From Flagellimonas sp. HMM57 (lineage in GTDB: Bacteria > Bacteroidota > Bacteroidia > Flavobacteriales > Flavobacteriaceae): a DNA stretch of 64,000 bases. Of this stretch, positions 18,216 to 27,357 are shown one piece after another. The DNA lies in the NCBI RefSeq assembly GCF_021390175.1, contig NZ_CP090004.1, forward strand, positions 620,001 to 684,000, read 5' to 3'. The position numbers and the translations under genes are program-made. The notes beneath the pieces are model-generated. The model saw only the letters and a program-made list of their open reading frames with translations, was not told the origin of the DNA and did no database searches. The number at the start of each line of letters is the position of its first letter. Position 1 is the stretch's first letter.

Positions 18216-19406
18216 ATGAGCGACCAACTTTCTGAAAGAATCAATAACCTTGTTCCTTCGGCAACCCTTGAAATGGCTGCAAAAGCCAGAGAACTTAGAG
18301 CATCGGGAAAAGATATTATTGGCTTAAGTTTAGGCGAGCCAGATTTTAATACTCCTGATTATATAAAGGATGCCGCTATACAAGCTGTAAAAGATGGTTA
18401 CAATTCTTACACTCCCGTAGATGGTTACGTAGAATTAAAAGATGCCATTATCACAAAGTTCAAAAGAGATAATGACCTAAGCTATGAACGCTCACAAATC
18501 GTTGTTTCCACTGGTGCAAAACAGGCGCTTTACAACGTAGCACAGGCCTGCTTAAACCAAGGGGATGAAGTAATTTTACCTTGTCCATATTGGGTAAGCT
18601 ACAGTGATATCGTTAAACTTTCTGATGGAATTCCCGTAGAAGTCAAAACTTCTATTGAAAATGACTTTAAAATGACGCCTCAGCAATTGGAAGCGGCAAT
18701 CACACCAAAAACCAAAATGTTGTGGTACAGTTCGCCTTGCAACCCTAGTGGCTCTATCTACAGCAAAGAAGAGTTGAGGGGTTTGGCCGATGTCCTAAAA
18801 AAGTACCCTCAAATTATAGTGGTCAGTGATGAAATTTATGAACACATCAATTATGGGGTCACTGCACATGCGTCTATGGCAGCTTTTGAGGATATGTACG
18901 ACCGTACGGTCACGGTAAATGGTGTTGCCAAAGCTTTTGCGATGACCGGATGGCGAATAGGTTATATTGGAGCCCCCAGTTTTATAGCAAGAGCCTGCAA
19001 CAAGTTACAAGGTCAAGTTACAAGCGGCGCCAATTGTATTGCGCAACGTGCGGTAATCACTGCGTTATTGGAATCTCCAAGTCGTGTTCAATATATGGTG
19101 GATGAGTTTAAAAACCGTAGGAAACTGATTTTGGAACTATTGAACAATATCGACGGATTCAAATGCAATGAACCCGAAGGTGCTTTTTACGTTTACCCAG
19201 ATGTTACTGCTTTTTTCGGAAAAACATTCAACGGCAAAACAATAAACAATGCATCTGACTTTGCCATGTATTTATTGGAGGAAGCCAATGTAGCAACCGT
19301 TACTGGTGATGCCTTTGGAAATGGGAATAGTATCCGTATTTCCTATGCTGCAAGTGTTGAAGACATCAAGGAAGCTATTTCTAGAATTGCTAACGCAGTG
19401 ACATAA
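18216..19406 (+). CDS. Aspartate aminotransferase (class I PLP-dependent)
   Basis: Transfers the amino group between aspartate and 2-oxoglutarate, or prephenate in some family members. The 396 residues show the family landmarks: LGEPDFNTP (about 41-49), STGAKQALYN, SPCNPSGSIYSKEEL (about 172-186), SDEIYEHINY, and the PLP-lysine context GVAKAFAMTGWRIGY with the Schiff-base Lys at about 239. This pattern belongs to the AspB-like subgroup Ib. It follows the desaturase by 13 bases and is closed by a strong palindromic terminator. Substrate choice between aspartate and aromatic or prephenate cannot be decided here. Confidence 0.9.
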   Translation: MSDQLSERINNLVPSATLEMAAKARELRASGKDIIGLSLGEPDFNTPDYIKDAAIQAVKDGYNSYTPVDGYVELKDAIITKFKRDNDLSYERSQIVVSTGAKQALYNVAQACLNQGDEVILPCPYWVSYSDIVKLSDGIPVEVKTSIENDFKMTPQQLEAAITPKTKMLWYSSPCNPSGSIYSKEELRGLADVLKKYPQIIVVSDEIYEHINYGVTAHASMAAFEDMYDRTVTVNGVAKAFAMTGWRIGYIGAPSFIARACNKLQGQVTSGANCIAQRAVITALLESPSRVQYMVDEFKNRRKLILELLNNIDGFKCNEPEGAFYVYPDVTAFFGKTFNGKTINNASDFAMYLLEEANVATVTGDAFGNGNSIRISYAASVEDIKEAISRIANAVT

Positions 19407-19425
19407 AATTACAAGTAATATGCGT

Positions 19426-19466
19426 ACCCTTCAATTAAAGCTTTAATTGAAGGGTTCTTTTTTAAA
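19426..19466 (+). terminator. Palindromic terminator between aminotransferase and trkH
   Basis: A near-continuous 30-base palindrome, ACCCTTCAATTAAAG followed by CTTTAATTGAAGGGT (19426-19455), leads into TCTTTTTT. It serves the plus-strand gene and overlaps the end of the convergent trkH. Confidence 0.85.
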
Positions 19467-20952
19467 TCTTTTTCCAAAAGTAAGGTGTCAAAATAATCAA
19501 TACAGTAAAAAGCTCCAACCTGCCCAGAAGCATTAAAAACCCGCACCACCATTTACCGGCATTGGGCAAGCTGCTATAATTACTAACCGGATTTAGCGTT
19601 CCCAAAGCGGGGCCTACATTTCCCAACGAAGAGGCTGCACCACCAATTGCCGAAACAAAATCGAGCCCCAAGAAACCCAAAACTAGAGAGCCGATAATAA
19701 AAAGAAGCATATACAGCACAAAAAAAGCGATGATATTGTATACGATATGCTCCGATACTGTTTTCTCATTATAACGCACAGGTATGATTGCATTGGTATG
19801 TAGGGTTCTCTTGAACTCCAAAAGGCCATTCTTTATAATCAGTAAATGTCGCATCACCTTTATTCCACCTGCAGTGGAACCTGCAGAACCTCCTAAGAAC
19901 ATTAGTCCAAAGAAAAAAATGGTCAAAAAGGGCGTCCAACTGGTAAAATCGGCCGTGACAAACCCTGTAGTGGTAATTACAGCTATAACCTGAAAAAGCG
20001 CATGCCTGAATGCACTTTCTGCTGGACCAGAAACCATAGGGTGAAAATCAGATACCGGAACATTGGCCTTAAAATAAACAACTACGGCAGCAATAATCGT
20101 AAATAATATGATAAAACCTGCATAGTACTTAAACTCTTCATCCTTAATGATTCGCTGCACTTTTCCGGTGAAGGCAAAATAACTAAGGACAAAATTACTT
20201 CCTGCCAAGAACATAAATAAGATTGTTATGTACTGAACCATGGGTTGATCGTTCCAATGAGCCAAACTGGCATTTTTTGTAGAAAATCCTCCAGTGGACA
20301 GTGTAGCCAATGAGTGGTTTATCGCATCAAAAAAGGACATCCCAGCCAATTTTAGCAAAATGGTCTCTACCAATGTGTACCCAAAATAAATGAGCCATAA
20401 CCGTTTTGCTGTATCTGTAATCCTTGGGTGCAGCTTATCACCTCCTGGCCCAGGTGCTTCAGCGGAAAACAACTGCATGCCTCCAATTCCCAAAAGTGGG
20501 AGAATGGCTATGGCCAAAACGATAATACCCATTCCCCCTATCCAATGGGTGAGGCTTCGCCACAAAAGGATACCCTCTGGCAGGGCTTCAATATCATCCA
20601 GTATGGATGCTCCTGTCGTGGTATAGCCAGATATGGTTTCAAAAAATGCATCGGTTACCGAAGGAATAGCCCCTGAAAAAAGATAAGGTAACGCCCCAGA
20701 AATAGACATAATTATCCATCCAAAAGTCACTACGATATACCCTTCTTTTCGCTTAACCTCTTTTTTATGGTCCCTAGTATAGAACATGGCCATAACACCA
20801 ACGAGCATTGTCACTACCGCAGCGAGGGTAATGTCCAGCGTTGCACCGTCTTCGTAAATACCACTTACAAAGGCCGCTAATAGCATAAAGGAGCCATTGC
20901 AAAGCATCAACAACCCCATAATATGGGCAATAATTCGGGTATTCAATCGCAT
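19462..20952 (-). CDS. trkH: TrkH-type potassium channel subunit
   Basis: The membrane pore of the Trk potassium uptake system. At 496 residues it is close to E. coli TrkH, with repeated M-P-M hairpins and filter-like segments: GYTTTGAS (about 110-117), LATLSTGGFST (about 217-227), VITTTGF (about 330-336) and a last one near GNVGPALG (about 447-454). Many hydrophobic helices span the whole length. The start codon overlaps the stop of trkA by one base, so the two are co-transcribed and probably translationally coupled. Confidence 0.95.
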   Translation of the reverse strand: MRLNTRIIAHIMGLLMLCNGSFMLLAAFVSGIYEDGATLDITLAAVVTMLVGVMAMFYTRDHKKEVKRKEGYIVVTFGWIIMSISGALPYLFSGAIPSVTDAFFETISGYTTTGASILDDIEALPEGILLWRSLTHWIGGMGIIVLAIAILPLLGIGGMQLFSAEAPGPGGDKLHPRITDTAKRLWLIYFGYTLVETILLKLAGMSFFDAINHSLATLSTGGFSTKNASLAHWNDQPMVQYITILFMFLAGSNFVLSYFAFTGKVQRIIKDEEFKYYAGFIILFTIIAAVVVYFKANVPVSDFHPMVSGPAESAFRHALFQVIAVITTTGFVTADFTSWTPFLTIFFFGLMFLGGSAGSTAGGIKVMRHLLIIKNGLLEFKRTLHTNAIIPVRYNEKTVSEHIVYNIIAFFVLYMLLFIIGSLVLGFLGLDFVSAIGGAASSLGNVGPALGTLNPVSNYSSLPNAGKWWCGFLMLLGRLELFTVLIILTPYFWKKI

Positions 20953-22301
20953 TACAAGAACAGCTTTTCGATACGTGGAATCGCTTTTGGAAGACAGCAG
21001 ACAACCACGCGATCACCTTTCATGATTTTAAAATCACCTAGTGCAATAATTCCTTTTCCATCCCTAATTACACCGCCAATGCTTGCTTCCCTGGGAAAAT
21101 CTAATTCACGGATAATCTCTCCGTTCACCAAGGAGGTAGCATTAACTTCGAACTCTAGTATCTCTGCATTCAGATTACTTAATCGTGTCAATGCCAGCAC
21201 CTCACCTCTTCTTATGTATCTGAATATATTATTTGCGGCCAGTAGTTTTTTATTGATAAGGGTGTCGACTCCAATGGAATGCGAGAGTTGAAAATAGTCC
21301 ATGTTCTCCACCAACGCTATGGTCTTTTTGATGTTCTTGGATTTAGCGACCAGGCAGGACATGATATTGGTTTCGGAATTTCCCGTAACCGCTATAAAAG
21401 CATCCATAGATTCTAGACTTTCCTCCTCCAAGAGCTCAACATTTCGCCCGTCACCGTTAATGACCAATGCGTAAGGAAGTTCATCTGCTATATCGAATGC
21501 CTTCTCTTTATTCTTTTCTATGAGTTTGACGTTGAACTTTTTACTGCAGAGGTCACGGGCCGTTTTGAAACCTACTTTACTACCGCCAAGAATCATCACA
21601 TTCTTGATATCCTTCTTTTCCATCCCGGTCAGCTTGTAGAGTTCATCCACACCTCCGGCAGAAGTAATAAAATATACCTGATCTCCTTCTTTAAAAACCG
21701 TATCTCCCCTTGGGATTAGGGTATATTGTGTTCCCATTCGCTGCAAGGCTATGGGCATAAAATGAAGTTCTGGAAAAATCTTGGCGGCTTCCTTTACCAT
21801 TTTACCAACAAATGGTGCGGATTTTGGCAAGAATACCCCAACCATGGTCAATAGACCATCCTCAAATTCATAGGTATCATTAAATGCAGACTGATTCAAC
21901 AATAATTGGATTTCTGTAGCTGCTAGTTTTTCCGGAGAGATCAACTCATCTATACCAAGCTCATCAAATTTAATGAGTTCACGGTGGTCCATAAATTCCG
22001 TATTAGAAATTCTAGCTATGGTTCTTTTACTCCCCAACTGTTTTGCCAATAAACATAGTGTTAAATTGGTCGTCTCGGACGCTGTAACACCAATGACCAA
22101 ACTTGAGGTCTCCACCTTAGCGTCGCGCAAGACCTCAATAGAGGTTGCATCTCCTCGCAATACCTTTATATCCAAATGATTGTCCGCATAGGAAAGACTT
22201 TCCTTATCAGTATCTATCAAAGTAATCTCTTGCGCTTCATACGACAGAAGCTTCGCCAAATGAAAACCTACCTCACCTGCTCCAGCAATTATAATCTTCA
22301 T
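20952..22301 (-). CDS. trkA: TrkA, cytoplasmic regulatory subunit of Trk potassium uptake
   Basis: Binds NAD(H)/ATP and gates TrkH. The 449 residues hold two tandem RCK units: a first Rossmann motif IIAGAGEVGFHLAKLL (about 3-18) with an acidic LIDTD end, a TrkA-C domain, a second, more divergent Rossmann motif MILGGSKVGFKTARDL (about 232-247), and a second TrkA-C domain near the end. This double arrangement is the full-length TrkA type. It overlaps trkH by one base. The ~197 bases upstream up to ubiE are AT-rich and show no clear -7 box on this strand. Confidence 0.95.
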   Translation of the reverse strand: MKIIIAGAGEVGFHLAKLLSYEAQEITLIDTDKESLSYADNHLDIKVLRGDATSIEVLRDAKVETSSLVIGVTASETTNLTLCLLAKQLGSKRTIARISNTEFMDHRELIKFDELGIDELISPEKLAATEIQLLLNQSAFNDTYEFEDGLLTMVGVFLPKSAPFVGKMVKEAAKIFPELHFMPIALQRMGTQYTLIPRGDTVFKEGDQVYFITSAGGVDELYKLTGMEKKDIKNVMILGGSKVGFKTARDLCSKKFNVKLIEKNKEKAFDIADELPYALVINGDGRNVELLEEESLESMDAFIAVTGNSETNIMSCLVAKSKNIKKTIALVENMDYFQLSHSIGVDTLINKKLLAANNIFRYIRRGEVLALTRLSNLNAEILEFEVNATSLVNGEIIRELDFPREASIGGVIRDGKGIIALGDFKIMKGDRVVVCCLPKAIPRIEKLFL

Positions 22302-22474
22302 TGATTAAAATAAGATGTTTTTAAATAAATTCAATTTGTAGTGTTCAGATGGTACAAAAGATATAGCGACCTTGCCCTAAAAGACGAATACATAGCATAA
22401 TACGGAAAAGCTTTCCTGTGATATGCTGCAAAATTACATAATTATTTTTGTACATCTCCCATATCCCTAAGTTG

Positions 22475-22482
22475 TATATTTG
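22475..22482 (+). promoter_or_regulatory. Bacteroidota -7 box (TATATTTG) before ubiE
   Basis: TATATTTG lies 16 bases before the chosen ubiE ATG at 22499. A TTTTTG ending at 22450 is 24 bases upstream, slightly beyond the usual spacing. The box lies within the open frame upstream of 22499 and so supports that later start. Confidence 0.55.
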
Positions 22483-22498
22483 CCAGCAAATTGAGCAC

Positions 22499-23227
22499 AT
22501 GTCCGAAAAAGTTACGCCTTACAAAGATTCCAAGCTTGGAAAAAAGGAACAGGTAAAGAAGATGTTCGATGCTATTTCCAAAAATTATGATGGCCTTAAT
22601 CGAGTAATATCTTTAGGAATCGACCTTAAATGGAGAAAACGGGTAGTAGCCATTTTAAAAGAGAAAGAACCAAGGACAATTTTAGACATCGCTACTGGAA
22701 CCGGTGATTTGGCAATTGCCATGAAAGCTACAGGTGCCGAAAGAATCGTAGGTTTGGATATTTCTCCTGGAATGTTGGAAGTGGGCAAGCACAAAGTGGC
22801 AAAAAAAAAGCTTCAGGATACTGTTGAAATGGTTGTTGGCGACAGTGAAAACCTCTCTTTTGAAGACCATTCATTTGATGCTGCCACGGTAGCTTTTGGA
22901 GTACGTAACTTCGAAAATCTTGAACGTGGATTGTCAGAAATCTACAGAGTATTAAAACCAGGAGGCAGTTTGGTGATCCTTGAAACTTCCGTTCCGACCA
23001 GAACTCCCTTTAAACAGGGATATGGACTCTACTCAAAATATATCCTTACGGGCATAGGAAGACTCTTCTCCAAGGATAGGTCTGCTTATGACTATTTGAG
23101 CGAATCAGCATCTGTTTTCCCTCATGGACAAGAGTTCAACAATATTTTGGCTAAAATTGGGTTTATAGGTATAGAGAACAGACCCCAGACATTTGGGGTG
23201 GCATCTATATATGTCGCTACAAAATAA
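22499..23227 (+). CDS. ubiE: Demethylmenaquinone methyltransferase UbiE/MenG
   Basis: Last step of menaquinone synthesis, C-methylation of demethylmenaquinone with SAM. The chosen 242-residue form begins MSEKVTPYKDS. Family signatures are KKEQVKKMFDAISKNYDGLNRVISLGID (key residues MFD-IS-YD-LN), the SAM motif LDIATGTGDLAI (about 61-72), GLDISPGMLEVGK, and VAFGVRNFENLERGL. The upstream in-frame ATG at 22448 is rejected because a -7 box falls inside that extension and the family starts here. The next gene, porT, begins 4 bases after the stop, a ubiE-porT order familiar in Flavobacteriia. Confidence 0.95.
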   Translation: MSEKVTPYKDSKLGKKEQVKKMFDAISKNYDGLNRVISLGIDLKWRKRVVAILKEKEPRTILDIATGTGDLAIAMKATGAERIVGLDISPGMLEVGKHKVAKKKLQDTVEMVVGDSENLSFEDHSFDAATVAFGVRNFENLERGLSEIYRVLKPGGSLVILETSVPTRTPFKQGYGLYSKYILTGIGRLFSKDRSAYDYLSESASVFPHGQEFNNILAKIGFIGIENRPQTFGVASIYVATK

Positions 23228-23231
23228 TTTG

Positions 23232-23930
23232 ATGAAAAACATCCTCATTCTATTAGGCCTACTTGTTTTAATGTGCACCAATGCCAACGCACAATTCAAA
23301 AAAGACCCTATTCTTAATCTTCAAAGCGAAGATTTAAAATTTTTAAACTGGGGATATTACTTAGGGTTCAACCAATATGATTTTCAATTTGAATTTCAGA
23401 ACGATATAGGGCAAGATATCTTGGTCAATAAAAGTCTTGGATTTAATGTTGGACTTATTGGTGAAATGCGCATCAATGAGTTTTTAGATGTTCGTTTTGA
23501 ACCGGGCCTACTTTACACTGGAAGAAACTTGGGCTTTCCTGGATTCACTTCTGAAGCAGATGCAATTCGTGAAGTTAAATCCACCTATATTAGATTTCCA
23601 TTACTGTTGAAGGTCAGTGCTAAGCGATTTGGCAACTGGAAACCTTTTGTCATTGGTGGTGTTTATACCTCAATGAACCTGGGAAGCAAAGAGGATAGTT
23701 TGGATGATAATAGCAGTGGTGAATTTAGAATGAAGCAAAATGTATACGGATACGAACTTGGGTTCGGAATCGATATTTATACCGAGTATTTTAAATTTTC
23801 ACCGTCCATACGCGGCGTATTTGCACTTTCAGATGAACTTGTACCGGACAATGACCCCAACAGTCCGTGGACAGGAAACATAGATGCCATGCGCACTCGA
23901 GGCATCTTCATCAATTTCACGTTCGAGTAA
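23232..23930 (+). CDS. porT: PorT-like outer-membrane protein of type IX secretion
   Basis: A signal peptide ending in TNANAQ (about residue 20) precedes an eight-stranded-type outer-membrane beta-barrel of 232 residues, with alternating aromatic and polar strands (GYYLGFNQYDFQFEF, LDVRFEPGLLYTGRN, TRGIFINFTFE at the C-terminus). PorT/SprT is required for type IX secretion and gliding in Bacteroidota. Recognition rests on the strand pattern plus the conserved position directly after ubiE. The ATG at 23232 is chosen because the signal peptide begins there, 4 bases after the ubiE stop. Other T9SS genes are not in the window. Confidence 0.8.
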   Translation: MKNILILLGLLVLMCTNANAQFKKDPILNLQSEDLKFLNWGYYLGFNQYDFQFEFQNDIGQDILVNKSLGFNVGLIGEMRINEFLDVRFEPGLLYTGRNLGFPGFTSEADAIREVKSTYIRFPLLLKVSAKRFGNWKPFVIGGVYTSMNLGSKEDSLDDNSSGEFRMKQNVYGYELGFGIDIYTEYFKFSPSIRGVFALSDELVPDNDPNSPWTGNIDAMRTRGIFINFTFE

Positions 23931-23972
23931 TCCCAATAATAAAGTGGCAATCACTCTTATGTTTTTATTGAA

Positions 23973-24692
23973 TTAACCTCTCCTTATTTCATTTAAAAAA
24001 ATAGCGGTTGCAGTGGCAACATTTAAACTTTCGGTAGTGTTTTCCCCAAATTGAGGTATTGTAATTCTTTCCTTTATAATAGCGTTGATTTCCTCTGAAA
24101 TTCCATTCCCTTCATTTCCCATAACCAAAATCCCTTTCGGTGGTAGCTGTTTAGTATAAATGGCTTCACCATCCATAAATGTTCCATATACAGGAAGCAT
24201 TGTTTCATTTAAAAATTTGGGCAAATCTAAATAAGTAATGTCAACTCTTGCAATGGATCCCATTGTTGCTTGAAGCACTTTGGGATTGTAGCAATCCACC
24301 GTATCCAAAGAACATATGAGTTGCCTTATCCCAAACCAGTCGCACAGCCGAATAATGGTCCCTAAGTTTCCCGGGTCACGAACAGCATCCAGAGCAACCA
24401 TCCAATCATCTGTGTCAGTCTGTCTTCCATCTGGAATATAAAACACGCCCAATATGCCATTTGGATTCACCAAACTGCTCATCTGTTTTAAAATAGCTTT
24501 TGAAACTATCTCAACAGACTCCAAGTTTCTTATATTTTGTGAATCTTCAGCAAATAACTTGAAGGGTTCAAAACCCGCGTCTAAAAGCTCGGTCACTGTC
24601 TTTGCCCCCTCAACTACGAACAATTTATGCTGACTTCGGTACTTTTTTTGCTGTAAGCTAGCAACTAGTTTAATTTGGTTTTTGGTAACCAT
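23973..24692 (-). CDS. TrmH/SpoU-family RNA 2'-O-methyltransferase
   Basis: Methylates a ribose 2'-OH in rRNA or tRNA. The 239 residues contain an N-terminal substrate-binding domain (HKLFVVEGAKTVTELL, about 19-34) and a SPOUT knot domain with VALDAVRDPGNLGTIIRLCDWFG (key residues D-RDPGN-GTI-R, about 103-125), LVMGNEGNGIS (about 188-198) and the C-terminal TESLNVATATAIFLNEI, which holds the SLNV motif. The target nucleotide cannot be assigned. It is divergent from tamL; the two start codons are only 24 bases apart, so their promoters overlap each other's 5' ends. Confidence 0.9.
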   Translation of the reverse strand: MVTKNQIKLVASLQQKKYRSQHKLFVVEGAKTVTELLDAGFEPFKLFAEDSQNIRNLESVEIVSKAILKQMSSLVNPNGILGVFYIPDGRQTDTDDWMVALDAVRDPGNLGTIIRLCDWFGIRQLICSLDTVDCYNPKVLQATMGSIARVDITYLDLPKFLNETMLPVYGTFMDGEAIYTKQLPPKGILVMGNEGNGISEEINAIIKERITIPQFGENTTESLNVATATAIFLNEIRRG

Positions 24693-24702
24693 CTAAATCG
24701 TG

Positions 24703-24710
24703 TATTTTTG
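24703..24710 (+). promoter_or_regulatory. Bacteroidota -7 box (TATTTTTG) almost touching the tamL start
   Basis: TATTTTTG lies only 6 bases before the tamL ATG at 24717. With the usual distance from box to transcription start, the tamL mRNA would have almost no leader. No -33 TTG is obvious. Confidence 0.4.
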
Positions 24711-24716
24711 GCTTCT

Positions 24717-27302
24717 ATGAGGATTTTTTTTGGTCCATTGTGTAACTGGGCAAAAATAGGGTTATTGTTGCTTATGTTTACCGTTGTAGGTTGTAATACC
24801 CTTAAAAAGGTTGGCGACGATGAGCTGCTACTGACTAAGAATACCATTTATGCCGATGATGAAAAGGTTAGTGACGATGATGTTAGAAGCCTTATTGCAC
24901 AAAAGCCAAATAGCGATCTACTAGGCTATCCTTTGCGATTGAACCTGTACAACCTTGCCAAGGAAAATCCGGATTCCTCTTTTCAAAATTGGTTGCACAG
25001 AAAAGAAAAACGGGAAAAAAGGCTAAACCGATTACTTTCCAAAAAACAAGTAAACCGATTAAGGGAATCCTTTGTTGTAAAAGGAGCCAGTGATTTTTTA
25101 AAAAGAATAGGCGAACCACCAGTTACCATTGATACATCTTTGACAAAAAAAACAGTGGATCGCTTAGAGGCCTACTACGACAGTAAAGGATATTTTAATA
25201 ACTCGGCAAGCTATGATATCGTCGAAGGCAAAAGAAAAAAAAGAGCCGAGGTCGATTATAAGATCTCCTTGGAAAAGCCTTTTCTAATAGATACCATTGT
25301 CAAAAATATTACATCACCAGAACTAGATTCCATTTATCAAATAGCCCCAGAAGAATCATTTGTTAAAAAAGGAGAACAATTTGATTTGGGAAACTTCAAC
25401 TTGGAAAGGGAACGTTTGACCACACTTTTCAGGAACTCTGGTGTGTATAATTTTCAAGAAAGTTCCATCAATTATAATATTTTAAGGGATACTTCGCTGC
25501 TGGCGGACGATCAGTTAATGGATGTACAATTAAATATTCAGAAACCAAGAGGTGCAAATGATACGGACAGTACTGAGACCTACCGAGTTCATAGGCTCAA
25601 AAACATTAATATTTATGCCGACTATTTAATCGGTGGAGCGACAGATTCGCTCAAGTTCACGACCTATGAGAACTACACCATATACTACGCTAATAAATTA
25701 AGATACAAACCCAAGGCATTGACCGATGCTGTTTTTTTTGAAAAAGATAGTGTTTATAGGGACTTGGATAGAATAAGAACTTACAGGCAGATAACGAATT
25801 TGAATACGTTCAAATATCCAAATATTGAGTTTATACCCGATTCTACGAAATCACAATTGACCACCAACATTTATCTGGCACCAAGACCCAAGTTTTCTTT
25901 GAGCTTTGATTTTGATGTAACCCATTCCAACATACAGCGAGTGGGAACTGCATTTAGTTCATCATTAACCTCAAGAAACGTTTTTGGAGGAGCAGAAACC
26001 TTAAGTATTTCGGCAAGGGGGTCCATTGGCCTATTAAGTGATGCCTCTTTATCAGATGAGACCTTTACTTCGGAACTGGGAGGGGATATCAATATTACTT
26101 TTCCAAGAATATGGTTTCCCTTAAAGACCAAAAAAATAATTCCCTACTACATGTTGCCCCAGAGCCGACTATCCGTAGGTACCAATTTTCAGAGGAACAT
26201 TGGGCTGGACAAACAATCACTTAATTCGATTCTCTCTTATAATTGGTCGCCTACAAATAGTTTAAAGCACAATATCGAACTATTAAATGTAGAGTTTATA
26301 CGAAACGTAAATCCAGATAACTTCTACAATGTATACCAAAATACCTTCAGTAACTTAGATGAAATAGCGGACGAATTTCAAGACGACCCTCAATATGCGT
26401 CGTTTTATGAAGAATCTGGCGATACAGATGACCCGCTTCGCCTTAGCATACCAAATGGAGCAAATGGTTTTGTTGAAGCCGTATTGAACAATGAAATTCC
26501 AACTACCGAAGAACAACTGAGCGAGGTAAACAGTATTGGTGAACGCCGACAAAGATTAACTGAAAACAACCTTATTTTTGCGAGTAATTACTCCTTTACC
26601 AAAAACAGCAAAACCGATATTAATGATAATAATTTTTATCAGTTACGAGTAAAGCTTGAGAGTGCGGGCAACCTACTATCACTTCTGGAAGATATAGTCC
26701 CATATAATAAAAATGATAATGACCAGCTCTTGGTTTTTGGTGTTCCGTTTTCCCAATATTTTAAAACCGAATTTGACTTTATTAAACATTGGGATGTTGC
26801 AGATTCCAAGGTATTGGCATTTAGGAGTTTCTTTGGTCTCGCGGTTCCCTATGGAAACTCAGAAAGCATTCCTTTTTTACGAAGTTATTTTGCAGGGGGC
26901 TCCAATGACAATAGGGCATGGAATGCCTATGAATTAGGTCCAGGTAGTACTAGCAATATCAATGATTTTAATGAAGCAAATTTAAAAATTGCCTTTAATC
27001 TAGAATATCGTTTTCCCATAGCCGGGGATGTAAAAGGAGCATTATTTGCCGATGCTGGCAATATTTGGAACGTTTTCGATAACGAGAATAACCCAGATGC
27101 CATTTTTACAGATGTCACATCCCTTGCCGATATTGCTTTGGGAACAGGTTTGGGCCTTCGTTATGACTTTACTTATTTTGTTTTTAGATTAGATGTCGGG
27201 TTCAAAACCTATAACCCGGCAGAAGAATGGTCAAGACGTTGGTTCAAAGGTTATAATCTTGGAAATGCAGTGTATAATATAGGTATCAATTATCCTTTCT
27301 AG
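24717..27302 (+). CDS. tamL: TamL, BamA/TamA-family outer-membrane lipoprotein
   Basis: Outer-membrane Omp85-type assembly factor. The 861-residue chain starts with a lipoprotein signal (cysteine in TVVGC, about residue 25), which distinguishes Bacteroidota TamL from proteobacterial TamA. POTRA-like repeats follow (RLEAYYDSKGYFNNSASYDI, about 137-156), then a C-terminal 16-stranded barrel with FAGGSNDNRAWNAYELGPGS (about 734-753, holding the conserved R-Y-E-L motif), GALFADAGNIWN and a terminal Phe. The ATG at 24717 is used because earlier codons would spoil the signal peptide. Its inner-membrane partner TamB is not in the window. Confidence 0.9.
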   Translation: MRIFFGPLCNWAKIGLLLLMFTVVGCNTLKKVGDDELLLTKNTIYADDEKVSDDDVRSLIAQKPNSDLLGYPLRLNLYNLAKENPDSSFQNWLHRKEKREKRLNRLLSKKQVNRLRESFVVKGASDFLKRIGEPPVTIDTSLTKKTVDRLEAYYDSKGYFNNSASYDIVEGKRKKRAEVDYKISLEKPFLIDTIVKNITSPELDSIYQIAPEESFVKKGEQFDLGNFNLERERLTTLFRNSGVYNFQESSINYNILRDTSLLADDQLMDVQLNIQKPRGANDTDSTETYRVHRLKNINIYADYLIGGATDSLKFTTYENYTIYYANKLRYKPKALTDAVFFEKDSVYRDLDRIRTYRQITNLNTFKYPNIEFIPDSTKSQLTTNIYLAPRPKFSLSFDFDVTHSNIQRVGTAFSSSLTSRNVFGGAETLSISARGSIGLLSDASLSDETFTSELGGDINITFPRIWFPLKTKKIIPYYMLPQSRLSVGTNFQRNIGLDKQSLNSILSYNWSPTNSLKHNIELLNVEFIRNVNPDNFYNVYQNTFSNLDEIADEFQDDPQYASFYEESGDTDDPLRLSIPNGANGFVEAVLNNEIPTTEEQLSEVNSIGERRQRLTENNLIFASNYSFTKNSKTDINDNNFYQLRVKLESAGNLLSLLEDIVPYNKNDNDQLLVFGVPFSQYFKTEFDFIKHWDVADSKVLAFRSFFGLAVPYGNSESIPFLRSYFAGGSNDNRAWNAYELGPGSTSNINDFNEANLKIAFNLEYRFPIAGDVKGALFADAGNIWNVFDNENNPDAIFTDVTSLADIALGTGLGLRYDFTYFVFRLDVGFKTYNPAEEWSRRWFKGYNLGNAVYNIGINYPF

Positions 27303-27316
27303 AGCAAATATTTTAT

Positions 27317-27324
27317 TACTTTTG
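27317..27324 (+). promoter_or_regulatory. Bacteroidota -7 box (TACTTTTG) before fbaA
   Basis: TACTTTTG lies 33 bases before the fbaA ATG and just 15 bases after the tamL stop. The -33 element is not clear. Confidence 0.5.
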
Positions 27325-27357
27325 TAGCTTAATTTAACCCTAACTAACAAGAAAATT

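Noticed and set aside
23193..23231. Earlier porT start overlapping ubiE
   Set aside because: The extension would precede the signal peptide by 13 residues; the ATG at 23232 gives a normal signal peptide.
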